Counted from the first letter of the stretch, positions 32,513 through 41,631 are shown. The stretch: DNA of 64,000 bases from Sporomusa acidovorans (GCF_002257695.2 NZ_CP155571.1), one strand, 5' to 3'. Translations and numbers: made by a program. The notes: generated by a model from the sequence alone, not told the origin.

Positions 32513-34793
32513 GAATCATAGCTCCTTTCATTCCCATAAATACTTTTTCCGGAGTAATCGGCAAACTGGCGATACTGACGCCCACAGCGTTGTAAATTGC
32601 CTGCGCAATTGCCGGCGACGGTGTATTGATGACTACTTCACCAATGGACTTGGCACCAAACGGGCCGGTCGGCTCATAGCTTTCTTCAAAGGCCACGGTA
32701 ATTTTGCCAACATCTTTCCGGCAGGGAATCTTGTATTGCATAAAATTATTGGTCTTCATCCTGCCGCGATCGTCATAGCGGACTTCCTCATACATGGCCA
32801 TGCCGATACCCTGGGCTATGCCGCCTTCTACCTGGATCTTAGCCAGATTGGCATTAAGCACGGTGCCACAATCGACAACAGCTACGTAATTGATAATCTC
32901 AAATTTGCCGGTTCCCGGATCCAGTTCAATCTCCACAAAGCCGGCCACAAAAGGCGGTGGCGATATGGGTGAACCATAGGTGGCATTGCCCACCAACTGA
33001 CAGTTTCCCGTCCCCACAACCAGCAATTCCGCCAGTTTTTTAATGCTGATCTCCCGGCCTGACGGGGCGGTAAGCTGCTGTCCGTCAAATTGAACTTGTG
33101 CGGGAGCAACTTCCAGCATGCGTGCGCCTTGGGTAATGATTTGCTTTTTCAGGTCCTCCGCGGCCCGTAATACGGCCATGCCGGTCACATAGGCCGTACT
33201 TGAGGCGTAAGAACCGGGGTCATACGGGGAAATATCCGTATCGGCAGCATGGACAATGATCTTTTCCGGCGGCATAGCAAGCACCTCGGCCGCAACCTGC
33301 GCCAGCATGGTATCACTGCCTGTCCCCATATCGGTTGAACCGATCAGCAGGCAATAGCTGCCGTCCTCGTTCAGACGAACGGAGGCGGAAGCCGTATCAA
33401 TCCCGGCAATGCCGGACCCTTGCATGGTAACAGCCATGCCGACGGCGCGTATATTGCCGTTGGGCAATTGTTTACGGGGATATTTATCCTGCCAGCCGAT
33501 CAGTTCTTTGCCTTTTTCAATACAACGATCTAAAGCCGAGCTGCCAAGCACATTGCCATGAAAAGCAAGGGAGGTCTCGCCTTCTTTAATTAAATTTTTC
33601 AGTCTTAGTTCGGCGGGGTCCATGCCAAGCTTGGCCGCCAGTTTGTTAACAGTCGATTCCAGGGCAAAGGTTCCCTGTGTAGCGCCATATCCTCTGAGCG
33701 CCCCTGCCGGCATTTTATTGGTATATACGGCATGACCATGATAGCGAACCGCCCTGGTTTTATTATATAGCGGCAATGTCTTATCGCCGCATACGGCAAA
33801 AGTAGTTGGCGCATGTTCGCCATAGGCACCGGTATCGGACAAATTCTCAATATCCAGAGCGCGGATAACCCCTTCCTTGTCGGCGCCCAGCCGGACCTTG
33901 AGCCGCATGGCATGACGGCTGGTAGTGCAGCTAAAAGTTTCGCTGCGGTTATAGATATAAAAGGCGGGTTTACCGGTCTTAAGGGTAACCAGTCCGGTAA
34001 ATACTTCGCCTGACCCCGTCTGCTTGCCGCCGAAGCCGCCGCCAATCCGCGGCTTGATAACCCGCACTTGACTGGCCGGCAATTCCAGCGCCCTCGCCAC
34101 CTGCCTCTTTATATGGAAAGGAACTTGCGTGGAACTAACAACTACCAGCCGGCCGGTATGGTCAAGATAGGTAAACGCGCGGAAAGTTTCCATCATCGCC
34201 GGTGCCTGCGCCTGTGTATAATAGGTTTCTTCAATAACAATGTCGCATTTTTTCAGTTCCTGCTCGACATCGCCTTCTGCCAGGATATGTGAAGAACAGA
34301 TATTGCGCGCCTTATCCATGCCGATATCAAAATTGCAGGAAAGATCCGCTTCCGGATGAACAACCGAGGCATGGCCAATGGCTTGCTCAAACTCAAGCAC
34401 CGGCTCAAAAACCTCATACTCTACTTTAATTCGCTTCATTGCCGCATTGGCAGCCCGTTCGTCAGCAGCGGCAATAATAGCCACTTCATCGCCAACATAC
34501 CTGACGACCTGGTCAAGAATCAGCCGGTCATAAGGCGATGGTTCGGGATAGGATTGCCCGGCCAGCGTGAAGCGCACCTGCGGCACATCTTTATAGGTAA
34601 GAATGCATTCGACCCCTTTGACCGAGTGCGCTTTTGTTGTATCAATAGACTTGATTCTGGCAAAAGCATGGGGACTGCGCAGAATTTTTACCACCAGCGC
34701 ATTGTCCGGCGCTAAGTCTTCCGTATAGACAGGCTTGCCGGTACTGATGGCGAGAGCATCTGTTTTGGGCAGGGCTTTACCGACATACTTCAT
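32481..34793 (-). CDS. xdhA: Xanthine dehydrogenase-type molybdopterin-binding subunit
   Basis: The 770-residue protein has the aldehyde oxidase/xanthine dehydrogenase large-subunit architecture: an N-terminal YTEDLAP domain (residues about 1-120) and a molybdopterin domain with GGGFGGKQTGSGEVF and ALRGYGATQGTFALES. Further on are GSSALDRCIEKGKELIGW and, near the C-terminus, PTGPFGAKSIGEVVINTPSPAIAQAIYNAVG containing the catalytic Glu. It oxidizes a purine or similar heterocycle using water. Linked YqeB/YqeC-like genes predict a selenium-containing cofactor. No selenocysteine codon is needed for that. It sits between the small iron-sulfur subunit and the permease. Confidence 0.93.
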   Translation of the reverse strand: MKYVGKALPKTDALAISTGKPVYTEDLAPDNALVVKILRSPHAFARIKSIDTTKAHSVKGVECILTYKDVPQVRFTLAGQSYPEPSPYDRLILDQVVRYVGDEVAIIAAADERAANAAMKRIKVEYEVFEPVLEFEQAIGHASVVHPEADLSCNFDIGMDKARNICSSHILAEGDVEQELKKCDIVIEETYYTQAQAPAMMETFRAFTYLDHTGRLVVVSSTQVPFHIKRQVARALELPASQVRVIKPRIGGGFGGKQTGSGEVFTGLVTLKTGKPAFYIYNRSETFSCTTSRHAMRLKVRLGADKEGVIRALDIENLSDTGAYGEHAPTTFAVCGDKTLPLYNKTRAVRYHGHAVYTNKMPAGALRGYGATQGTFALESTVNKLAAKLGMDPAELRLKNLIKEGETSLAFHGNVLGSSALDRCIEKGKELIGWQDKYPRKQLPNGNIRAVGMAVTMQGSGIAGIDTASASVRLNEDGSYCLLIGSTDMGTGSDTMLAQVAAEVLAMPPEKIIVHAADTDISPYDPGSYASSTAYVTGMAVLRAAEDLKKQIITQGARMLEVAPAQVQFDGQQLTAPSGREISIKKLAELLVVGTGNCQLVGNATYGSPISPPPFVAGFVEIELDPGTGKFEIINYVAVVDCGTVLNANLAKIQVEGGIAQGIGMAMYEEVRYDDRGRMKTNNFMQYKIPCRKDVGKITVAFEESYEPTGPFGAKSIGEVVINTPSPAIAQAIYNAVGVSIASLPITPEKVFMGMKGAMIHAKQSDETSG

Positions 34794-34797
34794 GATC

Positions 34798-35244
34798 CTA
34801 CACCCCCAGGTATTTCTTGACTGCCCTGAGCTGCCCCTGATAACCGGTACAACGGCACAGGTTGCCTGTCAAGTAATGAATCATATCTGCTTCTGTGGGA
34901 TTAACCAATTCCCGCTTCATCGCCAGTACAGTCATGATGAAACCGGGACTGCAATAACCGCACTGGTCCGCTCCCTCTGCCGCCATGAATTGGGCAAACT
35001 CTTCCGCCTCGGAGCGAAGGCCCTCGATTGTCGTAATATGCTGGCCAGCAGCACGAAAAGACAGCAGCGAGCACGACAGGGTCGGCTTCCCGTTAAGCCA
35101 AACGGTGCATAAGCCGCAACTGGAAGTTTCACACCCTCTTCTAACGCTATATAAGCCCTGTGCGCGCAGCGTGTCCACGAGAAAATCGTCAGGCTGAACT
35201 TCCAGGGTAAATTGCTGATGATTAATGATGACTGCTATTTGCAT
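34798..35244 (-). CDS. xdhC: Xanthine dehydrogenase-type [2Fe-2S] subunit
   Basis: The 148-residue protein has two [2Fe-2S] Cys sets: a plant-ferredoxin-type cluster RRGCETSSCGLCTVWLNGKPTLSC and a C-terminal cluster QCGYCSPGFIM...GNLCRCTGY. The second feeds electrons from the molybdenum site, and the first passes them to FAD. The length equals that of separate small subunits of the family. It overlaps the FAD subunit by 10 bases. Confidence 0.94.
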   Translation of the reverse strand: MQIAVIINHQQFTLEVQPDDFLVDTLRAQGLYSVRRGCETSSCGLCTVWLNGKPTLSCSLLSFRAAGQHITTIEGLRSEAEEFAQFMAAEGADQCGYCSPGFIMTVLAMKRELVNPTEADMIHYLTGNLCRCTGYQGQLRAVKKYLGV

Positions 35245-36038
35245 GCTGCTACCTCCGCGATGGCCCGCTTAATAAGAGTTTCAGCCACAGCCTGGCGGTA
35301 TGCGGCCGAGGCCCGCCGGTTGCTGCCAAAAGGCAGCTCACTTACTGCCAGCCGCGCTGCCTCTTCCGTGACAGCGGCAGTAATCTCCTGGCCGGCATTT
35401 TCCAGCCGGGCGGCAGCCTGCGCCGCCAGCTTGGCACGGGTCGGCCTCGCCCCCACAGCAATCCGCCACTTGCCGTCAAGCCGGGATACGGCGACTGTCA
35501 GCAAAGGATAATCGGCCGCTGAGTTGCGCAAAGCCTGATAAGCCGCATGCCCGTTACATTTGCGAATGATGACTTTGGTTAGTATATCCTTGGTGCGGGG
35601 GCTGTCCAAAAAAGCGATTAAGCTCATCCGCCCGCCTTTCACCAATTCAACTTCGGCATCAAGCGCCAGCAGAGCGGTGAGAAAATCGGAAAAACCGTAG
35701 CGCATAAAAACAGACGCGCCAACGGTAGCGATATTGCGAAACTGCACACCGACAATATTGGCCACTGCTTTGGACAACAGACCGGCTCCGCAGTTTTTTA
35801 CGGCGGCGTGGGTTTCCACTTCCCGCAAGCTGGTCATAGCCCCGATTTCAATGGTGCTACTGTGTTCCGTAATATATTGTAAACCCAGCTTCGACAAATC
35901 CACCCCCACAGGAATGGTTTGCGAGCCCAGTCTGAGATAGGCACAGCCGCCAAGTATGGTATTGTTTCTTTTTTCCGTTACTAGTTTGTAAGCAGCTTCC
36001 AGTGTATCCGGTTGCGCTACTGTACGCAATGTGAACAA
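35235..36038 (-). CDS. xdhB: Xanthine dehydrogenase-type FAD-binding subunit
   Basis: The 267-residue protein has the CO-dehydrogenase flavoprotein-like FAD domain: TILGGCAYLRLGSQTIPVGVDLSKLG and GVQFRNIATVGASVFMRYGFSD near the middle, and a C-terminal domain with PTRAKLAAQA. It passes electrons from the iron-sulfur centres to NAD or another acceptor. First gene of the operon that continues through to the MocA-like gene at 28942. PurBox-like sites lie 13-56 bases upstream. Confidence 0.92.
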   Translation of the reverse strand: MFTLRTVAQPDTLEAAYKLVTEKRNNTILGGCAYLRLGSQTIPVGVDLSKLGLQYITEHSSTIEIGAMTSLREVETHAAVKNCGAGLLSKAVANIVGVQFRNIATVGASVFMRYGFSDFLTALLALDAEVELVKGGRMSLIAFLDSPRTKDILTKVIIRKCNGHAAYQALRNSAADYPLLTVAVSRLDGKWRIAVGARPTRAKLAAQAAARLENAGQEITAAVTEEAARLAVSELPFGSNRRASAAYRQAVAETLIKRAIAEVAACK

Positions 36039-36050
36039 TTTCCATCCTCC

Positions 36051-36094
36051 ATAACCGAACGTTCGATATTTTTTTTAACTCATAGTTCGAATTA
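36051..36094 (-). promoter_or_regulatory. Pair of inverted PurBox-like sites before xdhB
   Basis: ATAACCGAACGTT (36051-36063) and ATAGTTCGAATTA (36082-36094) are inverted and 18 bases apart, resembling the AWWWCCGAACWWT PurR boxes of Firmicutes with one or two changes each. The inner CGAACGTTCG is itself a palindrome. Regulation by a PurR-like repressor is inferred only. Confidence 0.45.
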
Positions 36095-36213
36095 TACCAT
36101 AGCCGCGCGCCTGTCGAAAAGACATTTTTTATGGAAAAAAGCCAAAAAACTTCTACCAATAACCAACAATACATCGGACTGTGATAACAGTCTCTTTTTT
36201 TCTTTTTCCACAA

Positions 36214-36252
36214 AGGAAACTCCTGCCTTGTATTTTATGGCAGGAGTTTCCT
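36214..36252. repeat. Perfect 14-bp inverted repeat with 11-base loop
   Basis: AGGAAACTCCTGCC and GGCAGGAGTTTCCT form a strong hairpin between the xdh operon and the TauE-like gene. No convincing T-run follows on either strand. It may be a weak terminator for minus-strand transcripts from the permease gene upstream. Nothing else is recognised in the 36095-36390 gap. Confidence 0.6.
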
Positions 36253-36390
36253 AGCTCTATCTTTTACTGTGTATCTACTCGGGTTTTTGTTCCCTTAATG
36301 AACTGGCACCAAATGTCATGAAGAAGTAAAATTACCTTATATTATATTTACTGACGAGTTCTCTAAAACGAGCATACTTACTAAATGGTA

Positions 36391-37152
36391 CTATTTGAGC
36401 ATGAAAATTCCTGACAATAACAATACAATATAGACAAGTTTAATAAAAGTTTCTCCCTTAATGTTGTTATGCGCATAGTTTCCAAGAAGTGTACCCGCTG
36501 CTAAAAATGGCAGCGTCCAGAAAATCAAATCCAAAACAGGCCCGGCCATTACGCCTGTTCTAATGTTATTAAAAATCATAATTAAATTAAGAGTAACCCA
36601 CATTGCACAAAGAGTAGCCCTAAAGTTGCTTTTATCCGGCAAAGCCAGCGAAGCATATATCACCACAAAGGGACCGCCTGAACTAAAAGCCCCGTGCATA
36701 ATCCCCCCCAAAAACAGCAATACATTCAGTAAGTATTTTTTAACTTTCGTCATCTTATTCATATCGTTGTTTGCATTAGTTTTTTCGTGCTTGGAACCAT
36801 AAGATATATACAAGCCTCTCAGTGCTACAACGATCATAAAGACTCCCAGCATGGTTTTCAATACTTTTTCCGGCATGCTCGTAAATAACCACATTCCTAT
36901 CGGCAGTCCGAGAATAACGAAAGAAATTATTTTAATATATTCTTTCCAAATAATCTTTTTGAAATCAATTACGACAATATAAAAACACAGTAACCATGCT
37001 AATACGATAAGAACAGGCACAGCGACATTTATACCTGCTAAAGCAATACAAAAAGGAAGAGCCAGAACCGTACAGCCAAACCCCGTTATTCCCTCCATAA
37101 AATGGGTTGCGAGGACTACTATCCCAAATAAAACTACACTTAATACATCCAT
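36391..37152 (-). CDS. TauE/SafE family membrane permease
   Basis: The 253-residue protein has seven to eight hydrophobic segments and TauE/SafE-type repeats: MEGITGFGCTVLALPFCIALAGINVAVPVL early and GGIMHGAFSSGGPFVVIYASLALPDKSNFRATLC in the middle. Family members export or import sulfite, sulfoacetate and other anions; the substrate here is unknown. It stands alone between the xdh operon and the sugar-acid cluster, with palindromic sequences on both sides. Confidence 0.85.
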   Translation of the reverse strand: MDVLSVVLFGIVVLATHFMEGITGFGCTVLALPFCIALAGINVAVPVLIVLAWLLCFYIVVIDFKKIIWKEYIKIISFVILGLPIGMWLFTSMPEKVLKTMLGVFMIVVALRGLYISYGSKHEKTNANNDMNKMTKVKKYLLNVLLFLGGIMHGAFSSGGPFVVIYASLALPDKSNFRATLCAMWVTLNLIMIFNNIRTGVMAGPVLDLIFWTLPFLAAGTLLGNYAHNNIKGETFIKLVYIVLLLSGIFMLK

Positions 37153-37269
37153 GGAATTCTCCTATCTTCGTTTTTCTGTCATCTATATACAACGTGCTAA
37201 AGAATTTTGCAAACTTCTTTAATGCGGAATATATATCTCGTAACAACTTTTAAAATATTTAAACGCTAA

Positions 37270-37304
37270 AGCCCCTCCGTTCATAAAACATACCCGGAAG
37301 GGCT
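37270..37304. terminator. Probable terminator after the beta-hydroxyacid dehydrogenase gene
   Basis: AGCCCCTCCG and CGGAAGGGCT form a 10-bp stem with one mismatch and a 15-base loop. On the minus strand it is followed by TTTAGCGTTTAAATATTTT, a moderately T-rich tail. Confidence 0.6.
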
Positions 37305-37391
37305 CTTATTGCATCTAACAAAAGCTACAATGATTCATTTTCCGCCGACCGCTTTTCAATTCCAATCAAAAAAAAGCAACTTTTAAATCTT

Positions 37392-38249
37392 TTAAAGAAC
37401 TTTATATACAGCATTGCAATCTTCTCTACCCAAACCTTTCTGCTCGGCTTGCTCGTAGAATTTCTTTGCTTGTTTGGTAAATCTGGCGTCATATCCCCAA
37501 CTATCAGCCATTTCACAGCCTAAGCGGACATCTTTAAGGGCGAGACTAACGCCAAAGCGATTAGCAAAATCATTGTTTACAATCCAGGGTCCTCTCACCT
37601 GCAGCTGGAAGGAGTTTGCTCCGGTTTCAGCCAGCAGTTCCAAGAATTGTTTAGCATCAATACCGGCTTGGTTCCCCAAATGCAGGCCTTCCGCTAAAAC
37701 CGCAAGATTCGTCATCCCAATCATATTACTAATAACTTTAAAGGCATAGGCCTGTTTTACCCCTCCTAAATAATGCACGGGAGCTCCTACTCTATTTAAA
37801 ATAGGAAGCACTTTTTCAAAAGTTGCTTTATCTCCCCCGGCAAAAATGGGTTCTTCCGCTTTTTCCGCCTGTGCCGGTCCCTTACCGAGGGGGCAACCGA
37901 CAAAACCAACTCCTCTAGCTTTTGCAAAATTCTCTATTTCTTCGGCAGTAGTAGGGTCAATTGTGCTAACATCAATATAAATACTGCCTTGTTTCATTTT
38001 AGTTAACAAACCATGCTCAGACATCATCACTTCTTTAATATGCACCGGTAAAGGAAGACTTGTAAAAATTACATCACAGTCAGCCATATCTTCAGCCTTG
38101 GCAGCCGCACTGCCGGTAGTTCCCGCAGCTAAAGTCCGTGCTATCGCATCATTATTTAAATCATATACCAATACATTTTGTCCTGCCCGAATTAAATTTC
38201 TCGCTAAAGGTCCTCCCATTAAACCCAATCCAATATATCCGATTTTCAT
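37392..38249 (-). CDS. Beta-hydroxyacid dehydrogenase (HIBADH/GarR family)
   Basis: The 285-residue protein has the HIBADH family layout: the N-terminal Rossmann motif GYIGLGLMGGPLARNLIRAG, then IDVSTIDPTTAEEI, GCPLGKGPAQAEKAEEPIFAGG and the catalytic Lys segment AYAFKVISNMIGMTNLAVLAE. Such enzymes reduce tartronate semialdehyde or oxidize hydroxyisobutyrate or threonate. The substrate is not identified. It is last in a unit with a PFK-family kinase and a class II aldolase, so a role in sugar-acid breakdown is likely. Confidence 0.87.
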   Translation of the reverse strand: MKIGYIGLGLMGGPLARNLIRAGQNVLVYDLNNDAIARTLAAGTTGSAAAKAEDMADCDVIFTSLPLPVHIKEVMMSEHGLLTKMKQGSIYIDVSTIDPTTAEEIENFAKARGVGFVGCPLGKGPAQAEKAEEPIFAGGDKATFEKVLPILNRVGAPVHYLGGVKQAYAFKVISNMIGMTNLAVLAEGLHLGNQAGIDAKQFLELLAETGANSFQLQVRGPWIVNNDFANRFGVSLALKDVRLGCEMADSWGYDARFTKQAKKFYEQAEQKGLGREDCNAVYKVL

Positions 38250-38297
38250 GCGCGCTCCCCCTCATGCTATTAAAAATATAAACGCAGTCCATTTATG

Positions 38298-39512
38298 TTA
38301 GCGAGGCCTTTCATAGCCGATATCTCTCAATGTTAAATACGAGTAGTCCCAATCCCCAACTGCTAAACGTAGCCATTCCAAAAAAGCCGGCGTAACCTGT
38401 TTAGTATGCTTATCATAGTATGCAGTTGGCACACTTTTTTCTTTTCCCCCCACATCGCTAAGCGGTAATAAGGAATAGGTATCTTCACTCATTCCATAAC
38501 AAACCATACTGTCATCGCAACCATCCAAAAACGCGTTCACAGCTAATTGACCAATAGTATAAGCCTCTTTTTCATCTACGGGGGACCGGGAAAGCTTAAA
38601 GCACCGCTGGGCCATAGTCAAATCTTGCGCCCTGGCCCGAACATCCAGCCTGTTATTTACCAAGTCAGCCAGATAATTTGCGGCCCCACCATAAATGCGA
38701 CTGCCATTATCCAATTCGGCAAAAGGAGATGCCCCTACCGGCGTTCCGTCCTGATACTTTACTCCCTCGCCAACAACAGCCACCACAAAGCCGTATTTTT
38801 CATATGCCCGCTTTATTTCCGAAATAAATTCATTTTCATCGAACGGCTGCTCAGGTAAATATATTAGATGCGGCGATGCGGCCGGATGATTTTTAGCAAG
38901 TCCTGCGGCAGCTGCCAACCAGCCTACCGACCTGCCCATTACCTCAATGATACGCACTTGTTCAAAAGTTTTCATCGCTTCTAAATCAATGCCAATATCC
39001 CGAACAGCTTGGGCTACGTATTTTGCTGCGCTGCCAAACCCAGGAGTTCGTTCCAACCCAACGATATCATTATCAATGGTTTTGGGAACACCTAAAACTT
39101 GTAATGCTGTATTTTCCATTTTAGCAGCTTCACTAATGATATGAGCGGCAAACATAGTTCCATTGCCGCCAATTAATAATAAGCCCTCTCCCCCAAGTTT
39201 TTTTATAAGATACGGAATTTTTTTTAAGATACTCGCTGTTAATTGCAAACGGCTTGACCCCAGAAAAGCTCCCGGCGTTGAATATAAACGTTGTATGGTC
39301 TCTGCGTCAAGCCCACTTAAATCAACTATATTGCCAGCTAATAATCCTTCAAAAGCATTTACCAAACCTAAAACTTTGACCTGATTTTCCTGGCATCTAC
39401 TAACAATTCCAGCTAACGTACAATTTATAACGGCACTTGGCCCGCCTGTTTGGGCAACTATGATTGTTTTGGGAATTTTCCCATTCTCCCTTTTATGTAA
39501 AACTTCTTGCAT
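38298..39512 (-). CDS. 6-phosphofructokinase family protein with mixed donor-specificity residues
   Basis: The 404-residue protein is a PFK-family kinase: IVAQTGGPSAVINCTLAGIV, IGGNGTMFAA, LGVPKTIDNDIVGLERTPGFGSA and IIEVMGRSVGWLAAAAGLA. ATP-type PFKs carry GGDGS and PGTIDND; PPi-type ones carry GGDDS and PKTIDND. Here the first site has Gly (GGNG, ATP-like) and the second has Lys (PPi-like), so the phosphoryl donor cannot be read directly. It is flanked by the dehydrogenase and the aldolase. A ketose-phosphate other than fructose-6-phosphate is possible. Confidence 0.88.
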   Translation of the reverse strand: MQEVLHKRENGKIPKTIIVAQTGGPSAVINCTLAGIVSRCQENQVKVLGLVNAFEGLLAGNIVDLSGLDAETIQRLYSTPGAFLGSSRLQLTASILKKIPYLIKKLGGEGLLLIGGNGTMFAAHIISEAAKMENTALQVLGVPKTIDNDIVGLERTPGFGSAAKYVAQAVRDIGIDLEAMKTFEQVRIIEVMGRSVGWLAAAAGLAKNHPAASPHLIYLPEQPFDENEFISEIKRAYEKYGFVVAVVGEGVKYQDGTPVGASPFAELDNGSRIYGGAANYLADLVNNRLDVRARAQDLTMAQRCFKLSRSPVDEKEAYTIGQLAVNAFLDGCDDSMVCYGMSEDTYSLLPLSDVGGKEKSVPTAYYDKHTKQVTPAFLEWLRLAVGDWDYSYLTLRDIGYERPR

Positions 39513-39546
39513 AAATATTGACCTCCACGTACGCGCAGTATACCCT

Positions 39547-40401
39547 TTATTTCAAATACTCCCGCCATTGCTCCGCAAAGAACTTTAAATCTTTTTCGGC
39601 GACTTCTGCCACTGCCTGCTTTATCGCTTGCGGGATGCCAACCAAATCATAAGCTTCTTTGTTTTCGCTATGCAGCTTGGTGAAAGTATCCATAAAGGCA
39701 CACTTAACCTCCGTACCAATGTTAACCTTTTTAATCCCAAGGTCAATTGCTCTGGCAAACTGCTTTTTCTCTATTCCCGTGCCGCCGTGAAGGACAAGGG
39801 GAGTCTGGGTCAATTTTGCGCTTTTTTCCAAAATGCCAAAATTTAAATTAGGTTTTCCTTTATATAACCCGTGAGCATTGCCGATAGAAATCGCTAAGGC
39901 ATCCACTCCCGTGAGATCAGCAAAACGAGGTACGTCATCCGGATTAGTCATTTTAGAACTTACGACCCCTTCACCATCTTCCACACCGGCCAGGGCACCA
40001 ATTTCCCCTTCAACAGACACACCCACAGCTTTAGCTACTGTTACTACTTTTTTTGTTAACTGAACATTTTCGTCAAATGATAAATGCGAACCATCAATCA
40101 TTACCGCACTAAAACCAAGGCGTATCGCCTTCATGCAGCTTTCAAAGTCTTTTGCATGGTCAAGAAATACCACTACCGGTACTTTGGCTTTATCAGCCAG
40201 CCTGACCATAAGCCTCCCAATTTCCTCATTGCCCTGTTTATTAAGTACAGGTGCCCCTATCATAGCAATTACCGGCAAGCCCGCTTTTTCAGCACCGTTC
40301 ATGATACCCTGCGCAGTAAATAAGTCATATGTGCTGAATGCCCCTATTGCCCCCCTGTCGTGACCTGTCTTAAGCACTTCTCTCAGTGTTGCAATTGACA
40401 T
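39547..40401 (-). CDS. Class II ketose-bisphosphate aldolase
   Basis: The 284-residue protein has class II aldolase signatures: GAFSTYDLFTAQGIMNGAEKAGLPVIA, VVVFLDHAKDFESCMKAIRLGFSAVMIDGSHL (zinc His), SIGNAHGLYKG and LVLHGGTGIEKKQFARAIDLGIKKVNIGTE. It belongs to the FbaA/KbaY/GatY group and could use fructose-, tagatose- or a related bisphosphate. First gene of the aldolase-kinase-dehydrogenase unit. An operator-like palindrome lies 37 bases upstream, shared with the transporter unit. Confidence 0.9.
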   Translation of the reverse strand: MSIATLREVLKTGHDRGAIGAFSTYDLFTAQGIMNGAEKAGLPVIAMIGAPVLNKQGNEEIGRLMVRLADKAKVPVVVFLDHAKDFESCMKAIRLGFSAVMIDGSHLSFDENVQLTKKVVTVAKAVGVSVEGEIGALAGVEDGEGVVSSKMTNPDDVPRFADLTGVDALAISIGNAHGLYKGKPNLNFGILEKSAKLTQTPLVLHGGTGIEKKQFARAIDLGIKKVNIGTEVKCAFMDTFTKLHSENKEAYDLVGIPQAIKQAVAEVAEKDLKFFAEQWREYLK

Positions 40402-40437
40402 AGTAACCCTCCGTTTTTTTATAATAAAGTTCTCGTA

Positions 40438-40461
40438 AAATATATTCTATAAGATATATTT
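40438..40461. promoter_or_regulatory. Operator-like palindrome upstream of the aldolase gene
   Basis: AAATATAT-N8-ATATATTT is a perfect inverted repeat with 8-base arms and an 8-base spacer (TCTATAAG). The same arms and spacing occur at 44134-44187, before the transporter gene. The likely ligand is the GntR-family protein encoded at 40527-41294. Confidence 0.65.
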
Positions 40462-40526
40462 GAAGGTAAAAAAAATAAAAAAAGCTTCACTAAAAATTGC
40501 GTTTCCCCTAATCTATATATACATTC

Positions 40527-41294
40527 TTAGGGAACAATAATCATTTCTCCATTTGGCCGATCATTATGCAGTACAACTTGGTAACGATAACGGTCAGATC
40601 TGTATATGTTATAAGAAAATTCCACCAGTTCGTTTTCCACATAAGCAAAACGTTCCATGATTAAAACAGGATCTTTCTTTTTTATTTGCAAAATATGCGC
40701 TACTTTCTCAGAAGCCGCGCCTGCCGAAATAGTTTGATCTGCCTTTGTTAAATTTAAATTCAGCTTTTTTGCGGCCATTTCATACAAACCTTCTAAAGCT
40801 AAGTCATCTTCTAACATCTTCTGTCCATATTTAGCTCGCCAAAAACTTTCCACATAAACTAACGGCTTGTCATTGCACTTATGTAACTTCTCAAACATGA
40901 CTAATTCATTTTCTTGAAAAGCCTCCAATGCCGGAAATTGATTAAGTAACTTAGAATTTACGCTTACTAATTTAGATGAAAAAATTTCGGCACTGGGAAT
41001 AAACCCTTTAGCCCGTATTTCTTCGAAAAAGCCGGTAAGTCGACCTAAAGACTCGTTTAGTTGTTCTTTTCTTATAAATGTTCCTTTTCCCGGCTTACGT
41101 TCCAGCCAGCCCTCTTTAACCAATTGCTTTACTGCCCGGCGGACAGTAGTGCCACTTACATTATATTTTTCCATAATTTCTCTGTCAGTCAGAAAAATAT
41201 CATCAATACTCCAATGACCTTTTTCAATACAATTACGTAATTCATTGGTTAGCTGATAATGTAGCTGTACCGGAACTTCCTTATCAAGCGACAT
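40527..41294 (-). CDS. GntR family regulator with UTRA ligand domain
   Basis: The protein of about 255 residues starts with a GntR winged-helix (MSLDKEVPVQLHYQLTNELRNCIEKGHW ... DREIMEKYNVSGTTVRRAVKQLVKEGWLERKPGKGTFI). A UTRA (HutC-type) domain follows, with ERFAYVENELVEFSYNIYRSDRYRYQV near the end. Such proteins sense sugar phosphates or related metabolites. The ATG at 41294 is picked; a GTG 27 bases upstream is possible. It lies inside the sugar-acid cluster and probably represses both flanking units. Confidence 0.9.
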   Translation of the reverse strand: MSLDKEVPVQLHYQLTNELRNCIEKGHWSIDDIFLTDREIMEKYNVSGTTVRRAVKQLVKEGWLERKPGKGTFIRKEQLNESLGRLTGFFEEIRAKGFIPSAEIFSSKLVSVNSKLLNQFPALEAFQENELVMFEKLHKCNDKPLVYVESFWRAKYGQKMLEDDLALEGLYEMAAKKLNLNLTKADQTISAGAASEKVAHILQIKKKDPVLIMERFAYVENELVEFSYNIYRSDRYRYQVVLHNDRPNGEMIIVP

Positions 41295-41366
41295 TCGGCA
41301 ATCTACCCTTTCGTTTCTCACATATCTGCATTTATTATAAATCTTTTATACCTATTTTAACACAAA

Positions 41367-41579
41367 TTACTCATTATGTGAAAACGGGGAGAAACTGTTT
41401 GCTAAGACGCCTACAATCGGAAAACAAACAGGTGCCTGCCACGGCCAATGTGTTGGATCTCCCTGCCATATATATTGCGTATTATTTTTTTTCAAGCTGC
41501 ACATTTCCGAGCCTTTTGACTTTACCGAAATGGCAATGCAATCGTTCGCTAAATCGATAACCACTTTACTAGCCTCCAA
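41367..41579 (-). pseudogene. Truncated aldose 1-epimerase (LacX-like) fragment
   Basis: The 70-residue reading frame resembles the first quarter of aldose-1-epimerase-like proteins, with KGSEMCSLKKNNTQYIWQGDPTHWPWQAPVCFPIVG. It then ends after an unrelated stretch (VLANSFSPFSHNE). Family members are about 290 residues, so most of the gene is gone. It lies between the GntR gene and the zinc dehydrogenase and suggests that the cluster once handled an aldose. Confidence 0.75.
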
Positions 41580-41599
41580 GTCTCCAGTAAATACCCGAC

Positions 41600-41631
41600 T
41601 GCCTGAAAATCCATAAATAGATTTTCAGGCA
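41600..41631. terminator. Terminator after the zinc dehydrogenase gene
   Basis: TGCCTGAAAATC and GATTTTCAGGCA form a perfect 12-bp stem with an 8-base loop, 26 bases after the stop codon of the minus-strand dehydrogenase. The T-run is weak. Confidence 0.75.

Noticed and set aside
36214..36252. Classical intrinsic terminator or CRISPR-like repeat.
   Set aside because: It is a single hairpin without a T-run, and no repeat-spacer series exists in the window.
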